Shown here: positions 1 through 8,320 of the stretch, piece by piece
Layout of the letters: the number at the start of each line of letters is the position of its first letter
Position numbering within the stretch: position 1 is the first letter of the stretch
Source: JADJGC01 sp964576925
Lineage (GTDB): Bacteria; Zixibacteria; MSB-5A5; CAIYYT01
Reading direction: 5' to 3'
Assembly (NCBI GenBank): GCA_964576925.1
Contig: CAZNWJ010000006.1
Span: 107,290 to 171,289, forward strand
Length of the DNA: 64,000 nt
Translations under genes and position numbers: made by a program
Notes under the pieces: model-generated
The model's database searches: none
Told to the model about the DNA's origin: nothing
What the model saw: only the letters and a program-made list of their open reading frames with translations

Positions 1-399
1 CCTGCCCGCGAGTTTCACCGTAAGCTGCGAACGCTCGTCCACGGCTTTGAGGTGGTTTTTCACTTCAAGAGAGCGCTCAATCCGTTTCGATACGGATTGT
101 TCGCCGTGCAGCTCCTCAGCCACAAGCTCTGCCGCTGGCTGGTGCCGTTTGCCTTGATCGTGTCCTTGATCACCAACGTCCTCCTGCTCCCTTCCGGGCT
201 CTTGTTTGAATGGCTGCTGGTGGTTCAGGTAGCACTGTATCTCTTGGCTCTCGCAGCCTACCTTGTTAAGCCCATCCAAAATCTAACCACCTTTAAGATT
301 CCGCTGTATTTTGTAATGGTGAACGTCTCCATTGTAGCAGCCTGGTACAAGTACCTTACGGGTGAGAAATACGTTGTGTGGAAGGCCACTGAACGATGA
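1..399 (+). CDS. Glycosyltransferase family 2, C-terminal part (cut by window edge)
   Basis: The frame is open from base 1, so the gene starts outside the window; the GTG at 52 is internal. The visible 132 residues match the tail of membrane GT2 enzymes of polysaccharide loci: a basic stretch (EFHRKLRT, then HFKRALNPFRYG), then about three hydrophobic segments and a short polar end with WKATER. The catalytic GT-A domain is not visible, so donor and acceptor are unknown. It lies 88 bp before the next glycosyltransferase on the same strand and probably belongs to the same polysaccharide operon. Family call fairly safe, function not. Confidence 0.7.
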   Translation, partial: PAREFHRKLRTLVHGFEVVFHFKRALNPFRYGLFAVQLLSHKLCRWLVPFALIVSLITNVLLLPSGLLFEWLLVVQVALYLLALAAYLVKPIQNLTTFKIPLYFVMVNVSIVAAWYKYLTGEKYVVWKATER

Positions 400-487
400 G
401 CGCGTTTCAAGCCGCCCCACTCATTTGTTGCATCGATGAAGAACACCGCAGAAATCGCCTCTCGCCGTCAAGAGGGATCCGGTAAGA

Positions 488-1759
488 ATGCGCATTCTCT
501 TCTTGTCTCACTTCCTCCCGCATCCGCCCACCAGCGGTGCGGCGCTTCGAGACTACAACATCCTGAAGGAACTCTCTCGACACCACGAGGTGCACTTGTT
601 GGCTTTCTCTCGACCGGTGATGCACCCGGATTCTGTCAGTGTTGCGGAGAGCCGGAAACATCTGCTCGAGTTCTGTCGCACAGTAGAGGTCTTGAGCCTA
701 CCGACCGACCGTTCGCGCTTTAGATTGTACTCGCTGCTTCTGCTCAATTTACTTTCCTCGGCGGCGTATTCAACTTGGCAGTTTCGCTCACGGAAAATGA
801 GGCGGGCATTGTCCGTAGCGATAACTCGCCACGAATTTGATGTCGTTCATGTTGATACCATCGCGATGGCCGGTTACTGCCGGCACTTCAAGAAACTGCC
901 GGCCGTGCTCAACCACCACAACATAGAATCGCAGCTCTTGCGCCGGCGCGCTGGCGCCACGCGAAACAGGATGCTTCGGTTCTACATCAATCTGCAGAGT
1001 CGCCGGCTGGCCCGAACGGAATGTGAAGCAGCCGTCGCGGCAGCAGATAACGTCTGCGTGTCCGAAATCGATCGTGCAGAACTCCTTCGCGCCTGCCACG
1101 AGGCGAGCTGTCGCGTTGTCCCCAACGGAACCGATCTCGGCTTCTTCCAACCCCAAACGGTTGAAGAGGACCACCCCCCGAGCCTTGTCTTCGTGGGCTC
1201 GATGACGTGGTTTCCCAATGCACAGGGAATGCAGCGATTTGCAGAGCTGATTTGGCCCCGGATCAAGGCCGCCATCCCTGAGACTGTTATCTACTCCATC
1301 GGTGCGCATCCGCCGGAAGAATTGCGCCGTCTCGCCGAACGCGACACGGATTTCAGGGTCTTGGGATTTATCGATGACATTCGACCATATGTAGCGCGCG
1401 CGGCCGTGTATGTCGTGCCGATTCACGTGGGAGGTGGCACGCGCGTGAAGATCTTGGATGCCATGGCGATGGCAAAGGCGATTGTCAGCCACCCCGTCGG
1501 CGCAGAGGGCCTGGAGGTTACGCACGGTAAAGACCTGTTGATTGCAGAAGAGCCAGAGGAGTTCGCCGATGCCGTTGTGAGTTTGATTACGAATCCAGAG
1601 CTGCGGAAGCGACTGGGACGCAACGCTCGCGATACGGTTGAAGCGAAGTATGCCTGGCCGCGAATCGTCCCGCTGCTGGAGAGCATCTATCGGGAAGCCG
1701 CGGCGGGGGCTACACGGCCCGCCGCTGACATGGGACGGCGAAGTTTGAAGCAATGGTGA
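488..1759 (+). CDS. Glycosyltransferase family 4
   Basis: 423 residues, a GT-B glycosyltransferase. The N-terminal Rossmann half starts MRILFLSHFLPHPPTSGA, with the Gly-rich acceptor loop. The C-terminal half carries the donor-sugar signature GGGTRVKILDAMAMAK near residues 314-330, the GT4 counterpart of EGxxxxxLEAMAxG. It should transfer an activated sugar onto a lipid-linked glycan on the cytoplasmic face. The style resembles the sugar transferases of PEP-CTERM/exosortase loci, which fits the PEP-CTERM gene further down, but this is inference. ATG at 488 follows a GGTAAG stretch. The stop overlaps the next gene by 7 bp, so translation is probably coupled. Donor and linkage cannot be read from the sequence. 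Confidence 0.85.
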   Translation: MRILFLSHFLPHPPTSGAALRDYNILKELSRHHEVHLLAFSRPVMHPDSVSVAESRKHLLEFCRTVEVLSLPTDRSRFRLYSLLLLNLLSSAAYSTWQFRSRKMRRALSVAITRHEFDVVHVDTIAMAGYCRHFKKLPAVLNHHNIESQLLRRRAGATRNRMLRFYINLQSRRLARTECEAAVAAADNVCVSEIDRAELLRACHEASCRVVPNGTDLGFFQPQTVEEDHPPSLVFVGSMTWFPNAQGMQRFAELIWPRIKAAIPETVIYSIGAHPPEELRRLAERDTDFRVLGFIDDIRPYVARAAVYVVPIHVGGGTRVKILDAMAMAKAIVSHPVGAEGLEVTHGKDLLIAEEPEEFADAVVSLITNPELRKRLGRNARDTVEAKYAWPRIVPLLESIYREAAAGATRPAADMGRRSLKQW

Positions 1760-2850
1760 GCGAGAGACTCATCCTTTCGGCAGTCGGTGATGTCATGCTG
1801 GGTGATCTTCCCGCCTGCACCGGCTTTGGTGTCGGCAGTATGATTGCCAAGTATGGACCGCGATTTCCGTTCCAAAGGTGCAGGGACGCGCTCGTCGGTT
1901 CAGATATCGTATTTGGGAATCTGGAAGTCGTGCTGTCGCGCTTCGACAGAGACTCCGAACCCTTTGAGAACTGCCACCTCCGAGCGCAGCCGGAAGCGAT
2001 CGACGGGCTCGTGTGGGCAGGTTTCAATGTGATGAATCTGGCTAACAACCATTTGATGCAGCACGGTCGTGAAGCGGTGCTCGAGACTCTCGACTCGTTG
2101 GCAAAAAATGGAATCGCAGTCACTGGGCTTGCCGATGCAGAGCACGGCATCAAGAATTTGACCGTTCTAAATGCGAAGAAGCGCAGTGTCGGCTTTCTGG
2201 GATACAATTTTCGCCCCGAGCAGTATCGGCGAGGAAAACGGCTCGATGTCGCGGGAAGTCGCAAGACTATTCTGGAAGATCTTGAAGAAGTCCGGCGGAC
2301 TGTCGATATTGTGGTAATCTCACTCCATTGGGGCGAAGAGTTCATTGCACGACCGTCTCCCGAGCAAATCAAGCTCGGTCGCGAGTTTATTGATTCCGGG
2401 GCCCATCTCGTTCTCGGACACCATCCGCACATTCTCCAGGGCGTTGAGCACTATCGTAACGGAATCATTGCCTACAGCCTCGGCAACTTCGTCTTTGACT
2501 TCTGGCAAAAACGCTTGCGTCGGTCAATGATCCTGCGGCTGAGTCTCGAAGATCCACAGGCCATTTCCTACGAAATCGTTCCGGTCACGATCAACAAACA
2601 ATGGCAGCCCACAGTGCTCACCGGCGTTGAGGCCGAAAATAGTCGCCATGAAATCGAGGAGTTGCATCGGCTGATTGATGAAAATGCCGATGAACTATTG
2701 TGGAGAACGGAAGTTGATCATGAACTTCGAGCGTTTCGGCGAAGCGTCTACAGACACTATTTGCTCAGTCTACATCGCTATGGGGCGCGGCGGTTTATTG
2801 CAAACCTTGCCGGAATCGCGAAGCGACGTCTGATTTCGTCAGGAAAGTGA
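1753..2850 (+). CDS. CapA-family metallophosphatase-like protein
   Basis: 365 residues of the CapA (PGA_cap) family, calcineurin-like metallophosphatase relatives found in poly-gamma-glutamate and capsule loci. Visible family motifs are GDVMLGD near residue 11, GNLE near 54, LANNH near 97, HWGEE near 190 and GHHPHILQG near 221, matching the metal-binding Asp/Asn/His positions. There is no clear signal peptide or anchor, although many CapA proteins have one, so it may act in the cytoplasm. The ATG at 1753 overlaps the upstream glycosyltransferase stop. A role in glycan modification or export is inferred from context; the substrate is unknown. Confidence 0.82.
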   Translation: MVSERLILSAVGDVMLGDLPACTGFGVGSMIAKYGPRFPFQRCRDALVGSDIVFGNLEVVLSRFDRDSEPFENCHLRAQPEAIDGLVWAGFNVMNLANNHLMQHGREAVLETLDSLAKNGIAVTGLADAEHGIKNLTVLNAKKRSVGFLGYNFRPEQYRRGKRLDVAGSRKTILEDLEEVRRTVDIVVISLHWGEEFIARPSPEQIKLGREFIDSGAHLVLGHHPHILQGVEHYRNGIIAYSLGNFVFDFWQKRLRRSMILRLSLEDPQAISYEIVPVTINKQWQPTVLTGVEAENSRHEIEELHRLIDENADELLWRTEVDHELRAFRRSVYRHYLLSLHRYGARRFIANLAGIAKRRLISSGK

Positions 2851-2925
2851 CAACGGGGCCGCAGATCATTTGAGTTCGACCATACGTTGAGGACTTCAGG
2901 CTACTTGCAGGGAAGGAACAGAGCC

Positions 2926-4020
2926 ATGAAACAGAAACTCCTGTGCGTTGTAGGGACGAGGCCCAACCTCGTCAAAGCGGCCCCACTGATGCGAGAACTG
3001 CGCCGGCGTCCCGATCAATTCGACGTCCGTCTCATCCACACAGGACAGCACTACGATCCCAATCTCTCTGGCTGGTTATTCCGCGACCTCGGGCTTGATC
3101 CACCGGACATAAGTCTTAACATCGGCTCCGGGTCTCTGTCAGAGCAGACGGCCAAAATCATCGCCGAACTTGAACAAGTATATTTGTCGGAGAAGCCCGA
3201 TCGGGTGATTTGCTTTGGTGACGTCAATTCCACGCTGGCGGCGGCGATCGTCGCGGCCCAAATGGGAATTCGGCTGGCCCATGTCGAAGCTGGGCTCAGG
3301 AGCTTCGACCGCTCGATGCCGGAAGAGATCAACCGTATCGTCACTGACCACCTGTCGGACCAGCTCTTCGTGACCGAGGAGTCAGGACTCCAGAATCTCT
3401 TGCGAGAGGGAATCTCTCCCGAGAAGATATTCTTCACCGGGAACATCATGATCGATTCTCTGCTCGCCACTCTCGAAATTGCCAAGAAGTCTGAGATTCT
3501 CGACAAGTTGAGAGTCCAGTCGCGCACTTATGCCGTGGCGACGATGCATCGACCTTCCAATGTCGATAGCCGTGATAGTCTGCGGACTATGCTGGATACA
3601 CTCCGGCGAGTATCCGACCGGATACCGGTAGTGTTCCCGTGCCATCCGCGTACGCGCCAGCGGATTGAAGATTTCGAACTGCAAGACATTGTTGCAAGGG
3701 AGAGATTGACTCTGATCGAGCCGCTCGGATACGTCGATTTCTGCCGACTAACCAGTGATTCTCGTCTGGTGCTCACAGATTCCGGCGGAATTCAAGAAGA
3801 GACGACTTTTCTCCATATCCCCTGCATTACGATGCGCAACAACACAGAACGGCCTGTCACGGTTGACGTCGGGACAAACCTGCTGACCGGCACCGACCCC
3901 GACAGAGTCATCTCGGCAGTAGAAGAAGTCCTCAGCGGGGCGGCTCGGCCCGGAGAAGTTCCAAAGTTCTGGGACGGAAAGACGGCTGTCCGAATCGTCG
4001 ATGTCCTGAGTGCCGGCTAG
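2926..4020 (+). CDS. wecB: UDP-N-acetylglucosamine 2-epimerase (non-hydrolysing)
   Basis: 364 residues. It interconverts UDP-GlcNAc and UDP-ManNAc in the cytoplasm, supplying ManNAc-type sugars to surface glycans. Motifs: GTRPN at residues 10-14, HTGQHYD, FGDVNST, HVEAGLRSFDRSMPEEINR near 119-137 and DSGGIQEE near 285, all typical of the non-hydrolysing epimerase. The start is the ATG at 2926, preceded by GGAAGGA at 2911-2917; a TTG 39 bp upstream in frame is less likely because the extension is not family-like. Length is normal. It sits 18 bp before the FkbM methyltransferase and supplies precursor for the surrounding glycosyltransferases. Confidence 0.93.
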   Translation: MKQKLLCVVGTRPNLVKAAPLMRELRRRPDQFDVRLIHTGQHYDPNLSGWLFRDLGLDPPDISLNIGSGSLSEQTAKIIAELEQVYLSEKPDRVICFGDVNSTLAAAIVAAQMGIRLAHVEAGLRSFDRSMPEEINRIVTDHLSDQLFVTEESGLQNLLREGISPEKIFFTGNIMIDSLLATLEIAKKSEILDKLRVQSRTYAVATMHRPSNVDSRDSLRTMLDTLRRVSDRIPVVFPCHPRTRQRIEDFELQDIVARERLTLIEPLGYVDFCRLTSDSRLVLTDSGGIQEETTFLHIPCITMRNNTERPVTVDVGTNLLTGTDPDRVISAVEEVLSGAARPGEVPKFWDGKTAVRIVDVLSAG

Positions 4021-4038
4021 ACTAGGGCGGGCTGTCAC

Positions 4039-4857
4039 GTGAGTAGTCGCTTCGGTACTCGAATCAGGTCCCTGGCGGCCAAACTTGTTCCAGACATTCT
4101 TGTCCACCCCATCGCCGTACTTTACTTTGCGCGAAGTATCAGCTCTATGTCGGAAAAACAGGAGCCGGATTTCGCCATCATGAACGAACTGGTTAGGCCA
4201 GGGGACCTTGTCGTGGACATCGGTGCTAACGTCGGCGACTATACCAAACGCCTCTCTGACTTGGTCGGGCACAACGGACGAGTGCTCGCCATTGAGCCGG
4301 TGCCGAGAACGTTTCGGCTTCTGTCGGGATGTACGCGTCTGCTGCGTCTCAAAAATGTTTCGCTGTACAATCTGGCTGTCTCCAATCACGATGGTGTTCT
4401 GGATATGGCAATTCCGACGTCGGCGTCCGGCAACAGCAACTATTACTTGGCGCATGTCGTCGGTCAAACACAGAATCCTTGCAGCAATACCTTCAGGGCA
4501 GAGTCGCGACGTCTGGACGCGTTGGTTGACGCGGAATTGGGTCCGGTCGCGTTTCTAAAATGTGATGTCGAAGGACACGAGTATGAGTGCCTCCTCGGGG
4601 CATTAGAGACGATAGACCGGGACAGCCCGGCTCTTCTCATTGAGCTATCCGGGGATCCCGACGATCCGGGAGCGCCGGCAGGAAAAGTCAAGAGACTGTT
4701 GGAGAGTCGAAGTTACAGTGCCTTCTGGTTCGATGGGAGAGCATTTCGTGCTCGACAAGGCGGCGACAAGAGCGTCAATTATTTCTTCCTCAAGGAGCAT
4801 CATCTCGGCCTGGTTCGAAAGACCGAAATCATCATCAGCACTGATCGAAAGTCGTAG
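4039..4857 (+). CDS. FkbM-family methyltransferase
   Basis: 272 residues. SAM-dependent methyltransferase of the FkbM family, which commonly O-methylates sugars in polysaccharide loci. The SAM-binding loop VDIGANVGDYTKRL is near residues 58-71, the acidic EP of motif II follows in IEPVPRTF, and the family hallmark LKCDVEGHE is near 172-180. The GTG start lies 18 bp after the epimerase stop. The TAG stop lies inside GTAGGTCGGG, the same ten bases that begin intergenic repeats 45 kb away. The gene converges with a minus-strand secreted protein 30 bp downstream. Substrate unknown. Confidence 0.88.
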   Translation: MSSRFGTRIRSLAAKLVPDILVHPIAVLYFARSISSMSEKQEPDFAIMNELVRPGDLVVDIGANVGDYTKRLSDLVGHNGRVLAIEPVPRTFRLLSGCTRLLRLKNVSLYNLAVSNHDGVLDMAIPTSASGNSNYYLAHVVGQTQNPCSNTFRAESRRLDALVDAELGPVAFLKCDVEGHEYECLLGALETIDRDSPALLIELSGDPDDPGAPAGKVKRLLESRSYSAFWFDGRAFRARQGGDKSVNYFFLKEHHLGLVRKTEIIISTDRKS

Positions 4858-4887
4858 GTCGGGAATGCGATTGCGTCCTCGAGCGCA

Positions 4888-5637
4888 CTAACGCATCAGC
4901 ACCATCTTGCGCACTGCCGAATGCGAATCCGTCTCGAGGCGATAGAGATAGACTCCGGATGCGACTTCGGTTCCACTCGCGTCGCAGCCATTCCAAATGA
5001 CCTGGTGGTCACCTGCGGCAAACTGGCCGGATGCGAGCGTGGTTACTCGCTCACCCAGGATGTTAAACACGGCCAATTCGACAACCCCGGCTTTTGGTAT
5101 CGAGAAGTCAATTGCTGTGACCGGATTAAACGGATTGGGAAAGTTCTGCCTGAGTCGAAACTCGATAGGTAGAGTTCCCGTTCCATCATCTGCATCAAGC
5201 AGAATGCTGGTCGTGGCGGATACAATGTTTGAGATTGCTGACCAGTTCCCAGCTTCATCCACTGACTTGATCGCGATGTAGTATGTTTGTCCCGGGCTTA
5301 GTCCAGAGATTGTGAAGTTCTCATTGCCTCCCGCCGGTTTCGGCGTTGGTTCGCCGGCAACCTGCGATGCACCCGCCCAATTCGCGGCATTGATCGGAGA
5401 CTGCGAATAACGAATGTCGTACGCCGAGGCCACGCCGGTCAAGCTATCATCTCCCGGTGCCGACCAGGTTACGGTGATGGTAGTCGACGTGACTTGAGCG
5501 TCCGCAATACCCGTGAACAAACAACAAAGACAGATCATGGCCAAAGCGTGGCGCAGTAGGGCGGGTAAGCCCGAGCCCATTTCATTGCCGTTGGAGGAAA
5601 ACCGTTGAATCTCCAGAATTCTCGATTTCATCGTCAT
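4888..5637 (-). CDS. Secreted fibronectin-III protein with C-terminal sorting-type domain
   Basis: About 249 residues. A hydrophobic stretch ending TGIADA marks a signal peptide. One fibronectin-III domain follows (starting near TVTWSAPGDDSLTG, ending AISNIVSATTS). After an acidic linker comes a domain with FRLRQNFPNPFNPVT, FNILGERVTTL and GVYLYRLET, the pattern of type IX-like C-terminal sorting/flagellin-like domains of FCB bacteria. No enzyme domain is present, so it is probably a cell-surface or matrix protein. The start is placed at MTMKSR because AAGG lies just upstream; an in-frame start about 100 bp upstream is possible. It is the first of three minus-strand paralogues set into the plus-strand polysaccharide locus. 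Confidence 0.8.
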   Translation of the reverse strand: MTMKSRILEIQRFSSNGNEMGSGLPALLRHALAMICLCCLFTGIADAQVTSTTITVTWSAPGDDSLTGVASAYDIRYSQSPINAANWAGASQVAGEPTPKPAGGNENFTISGLSPGQTYYIAIKSVDEAGNWSAISNIVSATTSILLDADDGTGTLPIEFRLRQNFPNPFNPVTAIDFSIPKAGVVELAVFNILGERVTTLASGQFAAGDHQVIWNGCDASGTEVASGVYLYRLETDSHSAVRKMVLMR

Positions 5638-6411
5638 TTTACCTTGTTTAGTTCCCAGGACGTTACTACCGCCCGACATCCTCTCGATTCGTGTCACCGG
5701 TCTCTCACCAGCCATTAACTGATGGCGTCTCGATGACATCGAAGACCACTGCTCTGATCTGGTCCGAAGTCGCTAAGAGCAAAGGGCATGCCTGCAACTG
5801 AGAGCAGATTTGGCGTCATCCCGGATCTCATCTTGTCGTATAATCAACTCAGATAATGCATTAATAATCAATGCCTTAGCGCCGCATACTCCTGCTCGGT
5901 CTTCTGTGAACGCCCGCATTCTTCGGCTTGCCAGCGTGGTCAAGATGGCCGCCTTCTGATCGCCGTTCATACAACTCGGATCGAGCCACCTTCCGTGCAC
6001 CGACCACTGCAAATCAGCACTTCGACTTGCCGTGCGATGTTCAGTAAATGAACTCTTGTTCAGATTGTCGGCAACTAGCAAGGCAGCTTCAGCATTCAAG
6101 AAGCTGTTAGTTGACATCCTATATATTGCTGTTCTTGGCCAGCAACCCACAATGGATAGTAGTCTTTGTGTATCAGGTCAAGATAAAAGCGTTAAAAAAT
6201 TGCAAATCGATGCGCAATGGCACGGTTTGGTCTCCACGGGTCAGAACTTAACAGAATTGCAGGACGCGACAGAAGGGGCCGATTGAGTGGCACAGTCATC
6301 CCCTCGACCTAATGCAAACGGCGTCACATCAAGGCGATGCGACGCCGTAACATCACGAGTTAACTTGACTTCAACCTCAGCTTCTAAGCAAGGGAAGTCC
6401 GACTATCTCCC
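5638..6411. other. Intergenic region without a recognisable gene
   Basis: Spacer between two fibronectin-III genes, AT-richer than its surroundings. No reading frame in it resembles a known protein; the longest, on the minus strand at 5773-6150, has no domain, signal peptide or good ribosome site. It holds a strong hairpin at 6318-6348, described separately, and presumably the promoter of the 4888-5637 gene. Confidence 0.5.
6318..6348 (-). terminator. Hairpin downstream of the fibronectin-III gene
   Basis: Read on the minus strand, ACGGCGTC-G-CATC pairs with GATG-T-GACGCCGT around a GCCTT loop. This gives 13 pairs including one G-U that exists only on the minus-strand transcript. The minus strand then reads TTTGCATTAGG, a weak T tract. 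Its place about 65 bp after the stop of the 6412-6870 gene suggests a terminator or 3'-end stabiliser. Confidence 0.5.
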
Positions 6412-6870
6412 CTAGTTTGCGGTCAAGTTCTTGATCGAAGCCGGTGGGACGTTGTCTGTCGTTGACGCACTTACCACGTTCGAAATTGCTGACCAATTGC
6501 CTGCCTCGTCGGACGTTTTGATAGCAAAATAGTAAAGGGTTCCAGGTGTGAGGCCCGTGACTGTGAAAGTCTCTGATTGTCCAGGAGCTTTCGGTGCCGT
6601 TTCACCCGTCGCCTGGCTGGCAGTCGCGAAGTTGGCAGCCGTAATCAGCGAAGTTGAGTAGCGCACATCGTACTGGGAAGCTGTTCCGCTAAGGCTGTCA
6701 TCCCCGGGCGCTGTCCAATTCAGAGTGATTGCGGTTGGTGCCGCCGGGGCAGCCGACAATCCTTGAGACTGAGGCGTCTTCTCATCGGCGGCCATCAGGG
6801 AAGTAGTTGCCAGGAAGCACACAGTAATAGTGGAAAGGATCAGGAAGCTCCTTGCGACTCGGTCCAACAT
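6412..6870 (-). CDS. Small secreted fibronectin-III protein
   Basis: 152 residues: a signal peptide (FLILSTITVCFLATTSLMAA) and one fibronectin-III domain (LNWTAPGDDSLSG to ISNVVSASTT), closely similar to those of its two neighbours. The chain stops after DNVPPASIKNLTAN, which in multi-domain proteins is the linker leading into a further domain. It therefore looks like a minimal or C-terminally shortened family member with no anchor or sorting signal. AAGGAG five bases before the ATG is an excellent ribosome site, and a hairpin follows the stop. Binding partner unknown. Confidence 0.8.
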   Translation of the reverse strand: MLDRVARSFLILSTITVCFLATTSLMAADEKTPQSQGLSAAPAAPTAITLNWTAPGDDSLSGTASQYDVRYSTSLITAANFATASQATGETAPKAPGQSETFTVTGLTPGTLYYFAIKTSDEAGNWSAISNVVSASTTDNVPPASIKNLTAN

Positions 6871-7180
6871 GTTTTCTCCTTCATGAATAGTCCTTCAAAC
6901 ATGCCTGTTAAGAGAGAAATTCTCCGACTGGGAGTAATCCGAATTACATGCCGAAAATGGGCAAAACACGCCTCGATGTCTCACAGCCACTTGCGAAGAT
7001 CCGCTTGATGCCTTCTGAAGCCAAAGTCAGATTTCTCTGTATGAATACTGAAAACTGTTCTGAATCTTACCACACTGGCCTTCTGACGCGACTCTGAGTT
7101 GGGCAATAAGTGAGTAGCGAGCCGGACCTATCGGCAGTCCTTCGGTATTCCAGAAGCTCACCTCGCCTCTGCTTTCGCTC
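6871..7180. other. Intergenic spacer between two fibronectin-III genes
   Basis: No coding sequence, RNA or clear repeat seen. It should contain the promoter of the 6412-6870 gene; no convincing -35/-10 pair was identified. Confidence 0.4.
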
Positions 7181-7930
7181 TCATTCGCTGCAGCGAGGTG
7201 ATGGTCCGGAAAAGAACACATAATTTATGAAGTATACGACGTCGGAAATGCTGATAATGCCATTTCCGTCCATATCCGCGACGAGCAGCGGAATAGGGGC
7301 CGGTCCCTCGGCGAAAATATACGCTCCGAGCGCCGATGCGTCGGAAATCGTCAGCATGCCGTTGGCGTCAGCATCACCGCAGATCGCCACCTCAGTCACT
7401 GCGGAGTCACTCTTTATGTTAGAAATCGCTGACCAGTTCATGCACTCGTCAGCCGACTTCAGAGCAAAATAGAATCTCTCTCCAGCTGGTAATCCGATTA
7501 CTCTCAGGTGCTGAGTTGCGCCTGCAGGTTGGGGGACAGTCTTTGTGGTCAGCTTTGTTGCGAGCTCCCAACTGCTGGTACTGATCGGAATTCTGGAGTA
7601 GCGAATGTCGTATTTCGTGGCCTGACCGGTCAACCCGTCATCGCCAGGCGAAGTCCAAGTCAGGGGGAATACGGTTCGGATCAACTGGCTGGGATTGCGA
7701 GCGTAGATACTTGTGTTTGACTGCACTTCGACCTTCATCCAGCCTGAAGGTGATTCAGATAAGAACAATGTGTCGATTGCTGATCGCGGAGACCCAGTCG
7801 CCTGGACTCGAACAACTGCGTTATCAACGCTTCTCGTTCCCAGTCTCGCGACGTCGAAAGCGCCAGCACTCCCGCCGATCACTTGGAGCAGGGCTAGTTG
7901 TATGGCGAGGAGTCCAGCGATTCGATTCAT
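7181..7930 (-). CDS. Secreted fibronectin-III protein with dockerin-like tail
   Basis: About 249 residues. Signal peptide MNRIAGLLAIQLALLQVIGG, a stretch with no recognised domain, one fibronectin-III domain (LTWTSPGDDGLTG to WSAISNIKS), and a dockerin-type-I-like pair of calcium loops (DADANGMLTISD and DMDGNGIISISD) ending GPSPRCSE. Such dockerins in non-cellulosomal candidate phyla are abundant and of unproven partner. An upstream TTG at 8035 would extend it by 35 residues. The ATG at 7930 is chosen because it begins a clean signal peptide and because a promoter-like sequence covers the TTG. A ribosome site before 7930 is poor. Confidence 0.75.
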   Translation of the reverse strand: MNRIAGLLAIQLALLQVIGGSAGAFDVARLGTRSVDNAVVRVQATGSPRSAIDTLFLSESPSGWMKVEVQSNTSIYARNPSQLIRTVFPLTWTSPGDDGLTGQATKYDIRYSRIPISTSSWELATKLTTKTVPQPAGATQHLRVIGLPAGERFYFALKSADECMNWSAISNIKSDSAVTEVAICGDADANGMLTISDASALGAYIFAEGPAPIPLLVADMDGNGIISISDVVYFINYVFFSGPSPRCSE

Positions 7931-8006
7931 CCCAAGCAAACGACGAAAAGTAGACGGAAGTAACCTCGCGTACCAAGCGTACGCGAGAAGTAGCAAAAGG
8001 CAACTG

Positions 8007-8035
8007 ATGAAACGGAGAGAGCTCTTATTTGTCAA
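8007..8035 (-). promoter_or_regulatory. Candidate housekeeping-type promoter for the dockerin protein
   Basis: On the minus strand, TTGACA (8035-8030) is followed after 17 bp by TTTCAT (8012-8007). The -35 is perfect and the -10 matches four of six. It would start transcription near 8000, supporting the ATG at 7930 as the start. Confidence 0.4.
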
Positions 8036-8320
8036 TACAAAATTTATCCTGCATCCATCTCACATGTCAGTTAGCGGGCACAATTCTAGTGATTCCAGCG
8101 TCTCGAAAACTGAAGTTCCAGACTTCTCATCAATCCCTAACTCAATCCTCGTCTGACATGCGAAGACTGAGCCAATTCTCGAATGTGCGTAATTTTCATT
8201 GCGCTAATGACTTAGACCAGCGTAAGTATTGCTTGAGATGTCTTTGAGATGTTGTCCAAGAACTTTCTTTGAGTCTCTGCTCGTGAAGGACGCTTTCTAA
8301 ATGAAAGAAAAGGTATCGCT
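8036..8320. other. Divergent spacer, fibronectin-III gene / glycosyltransferase
   Basis: AT-rich spacer between a minus-strand and a plus-strand gene. Only the ribosome site AAAGGT before the TTG at 8321 is clear; no repeat or RNA gene was recognised. Confidence 0.4.

Noticed and set aside
788..1753. 321-codon open frame on the minus strand opposite the glycosyltransferase
   Set aside because: It is the complement of a clear GT4 gene, with no domain or ribosome site; a result of high-GC codon use.
5773..6150. 125-codon minus-strand frame between fibronectin-III genes
   Set aside because: No signal peptide, domain, ribosome site or codon pattern like the neighbours.
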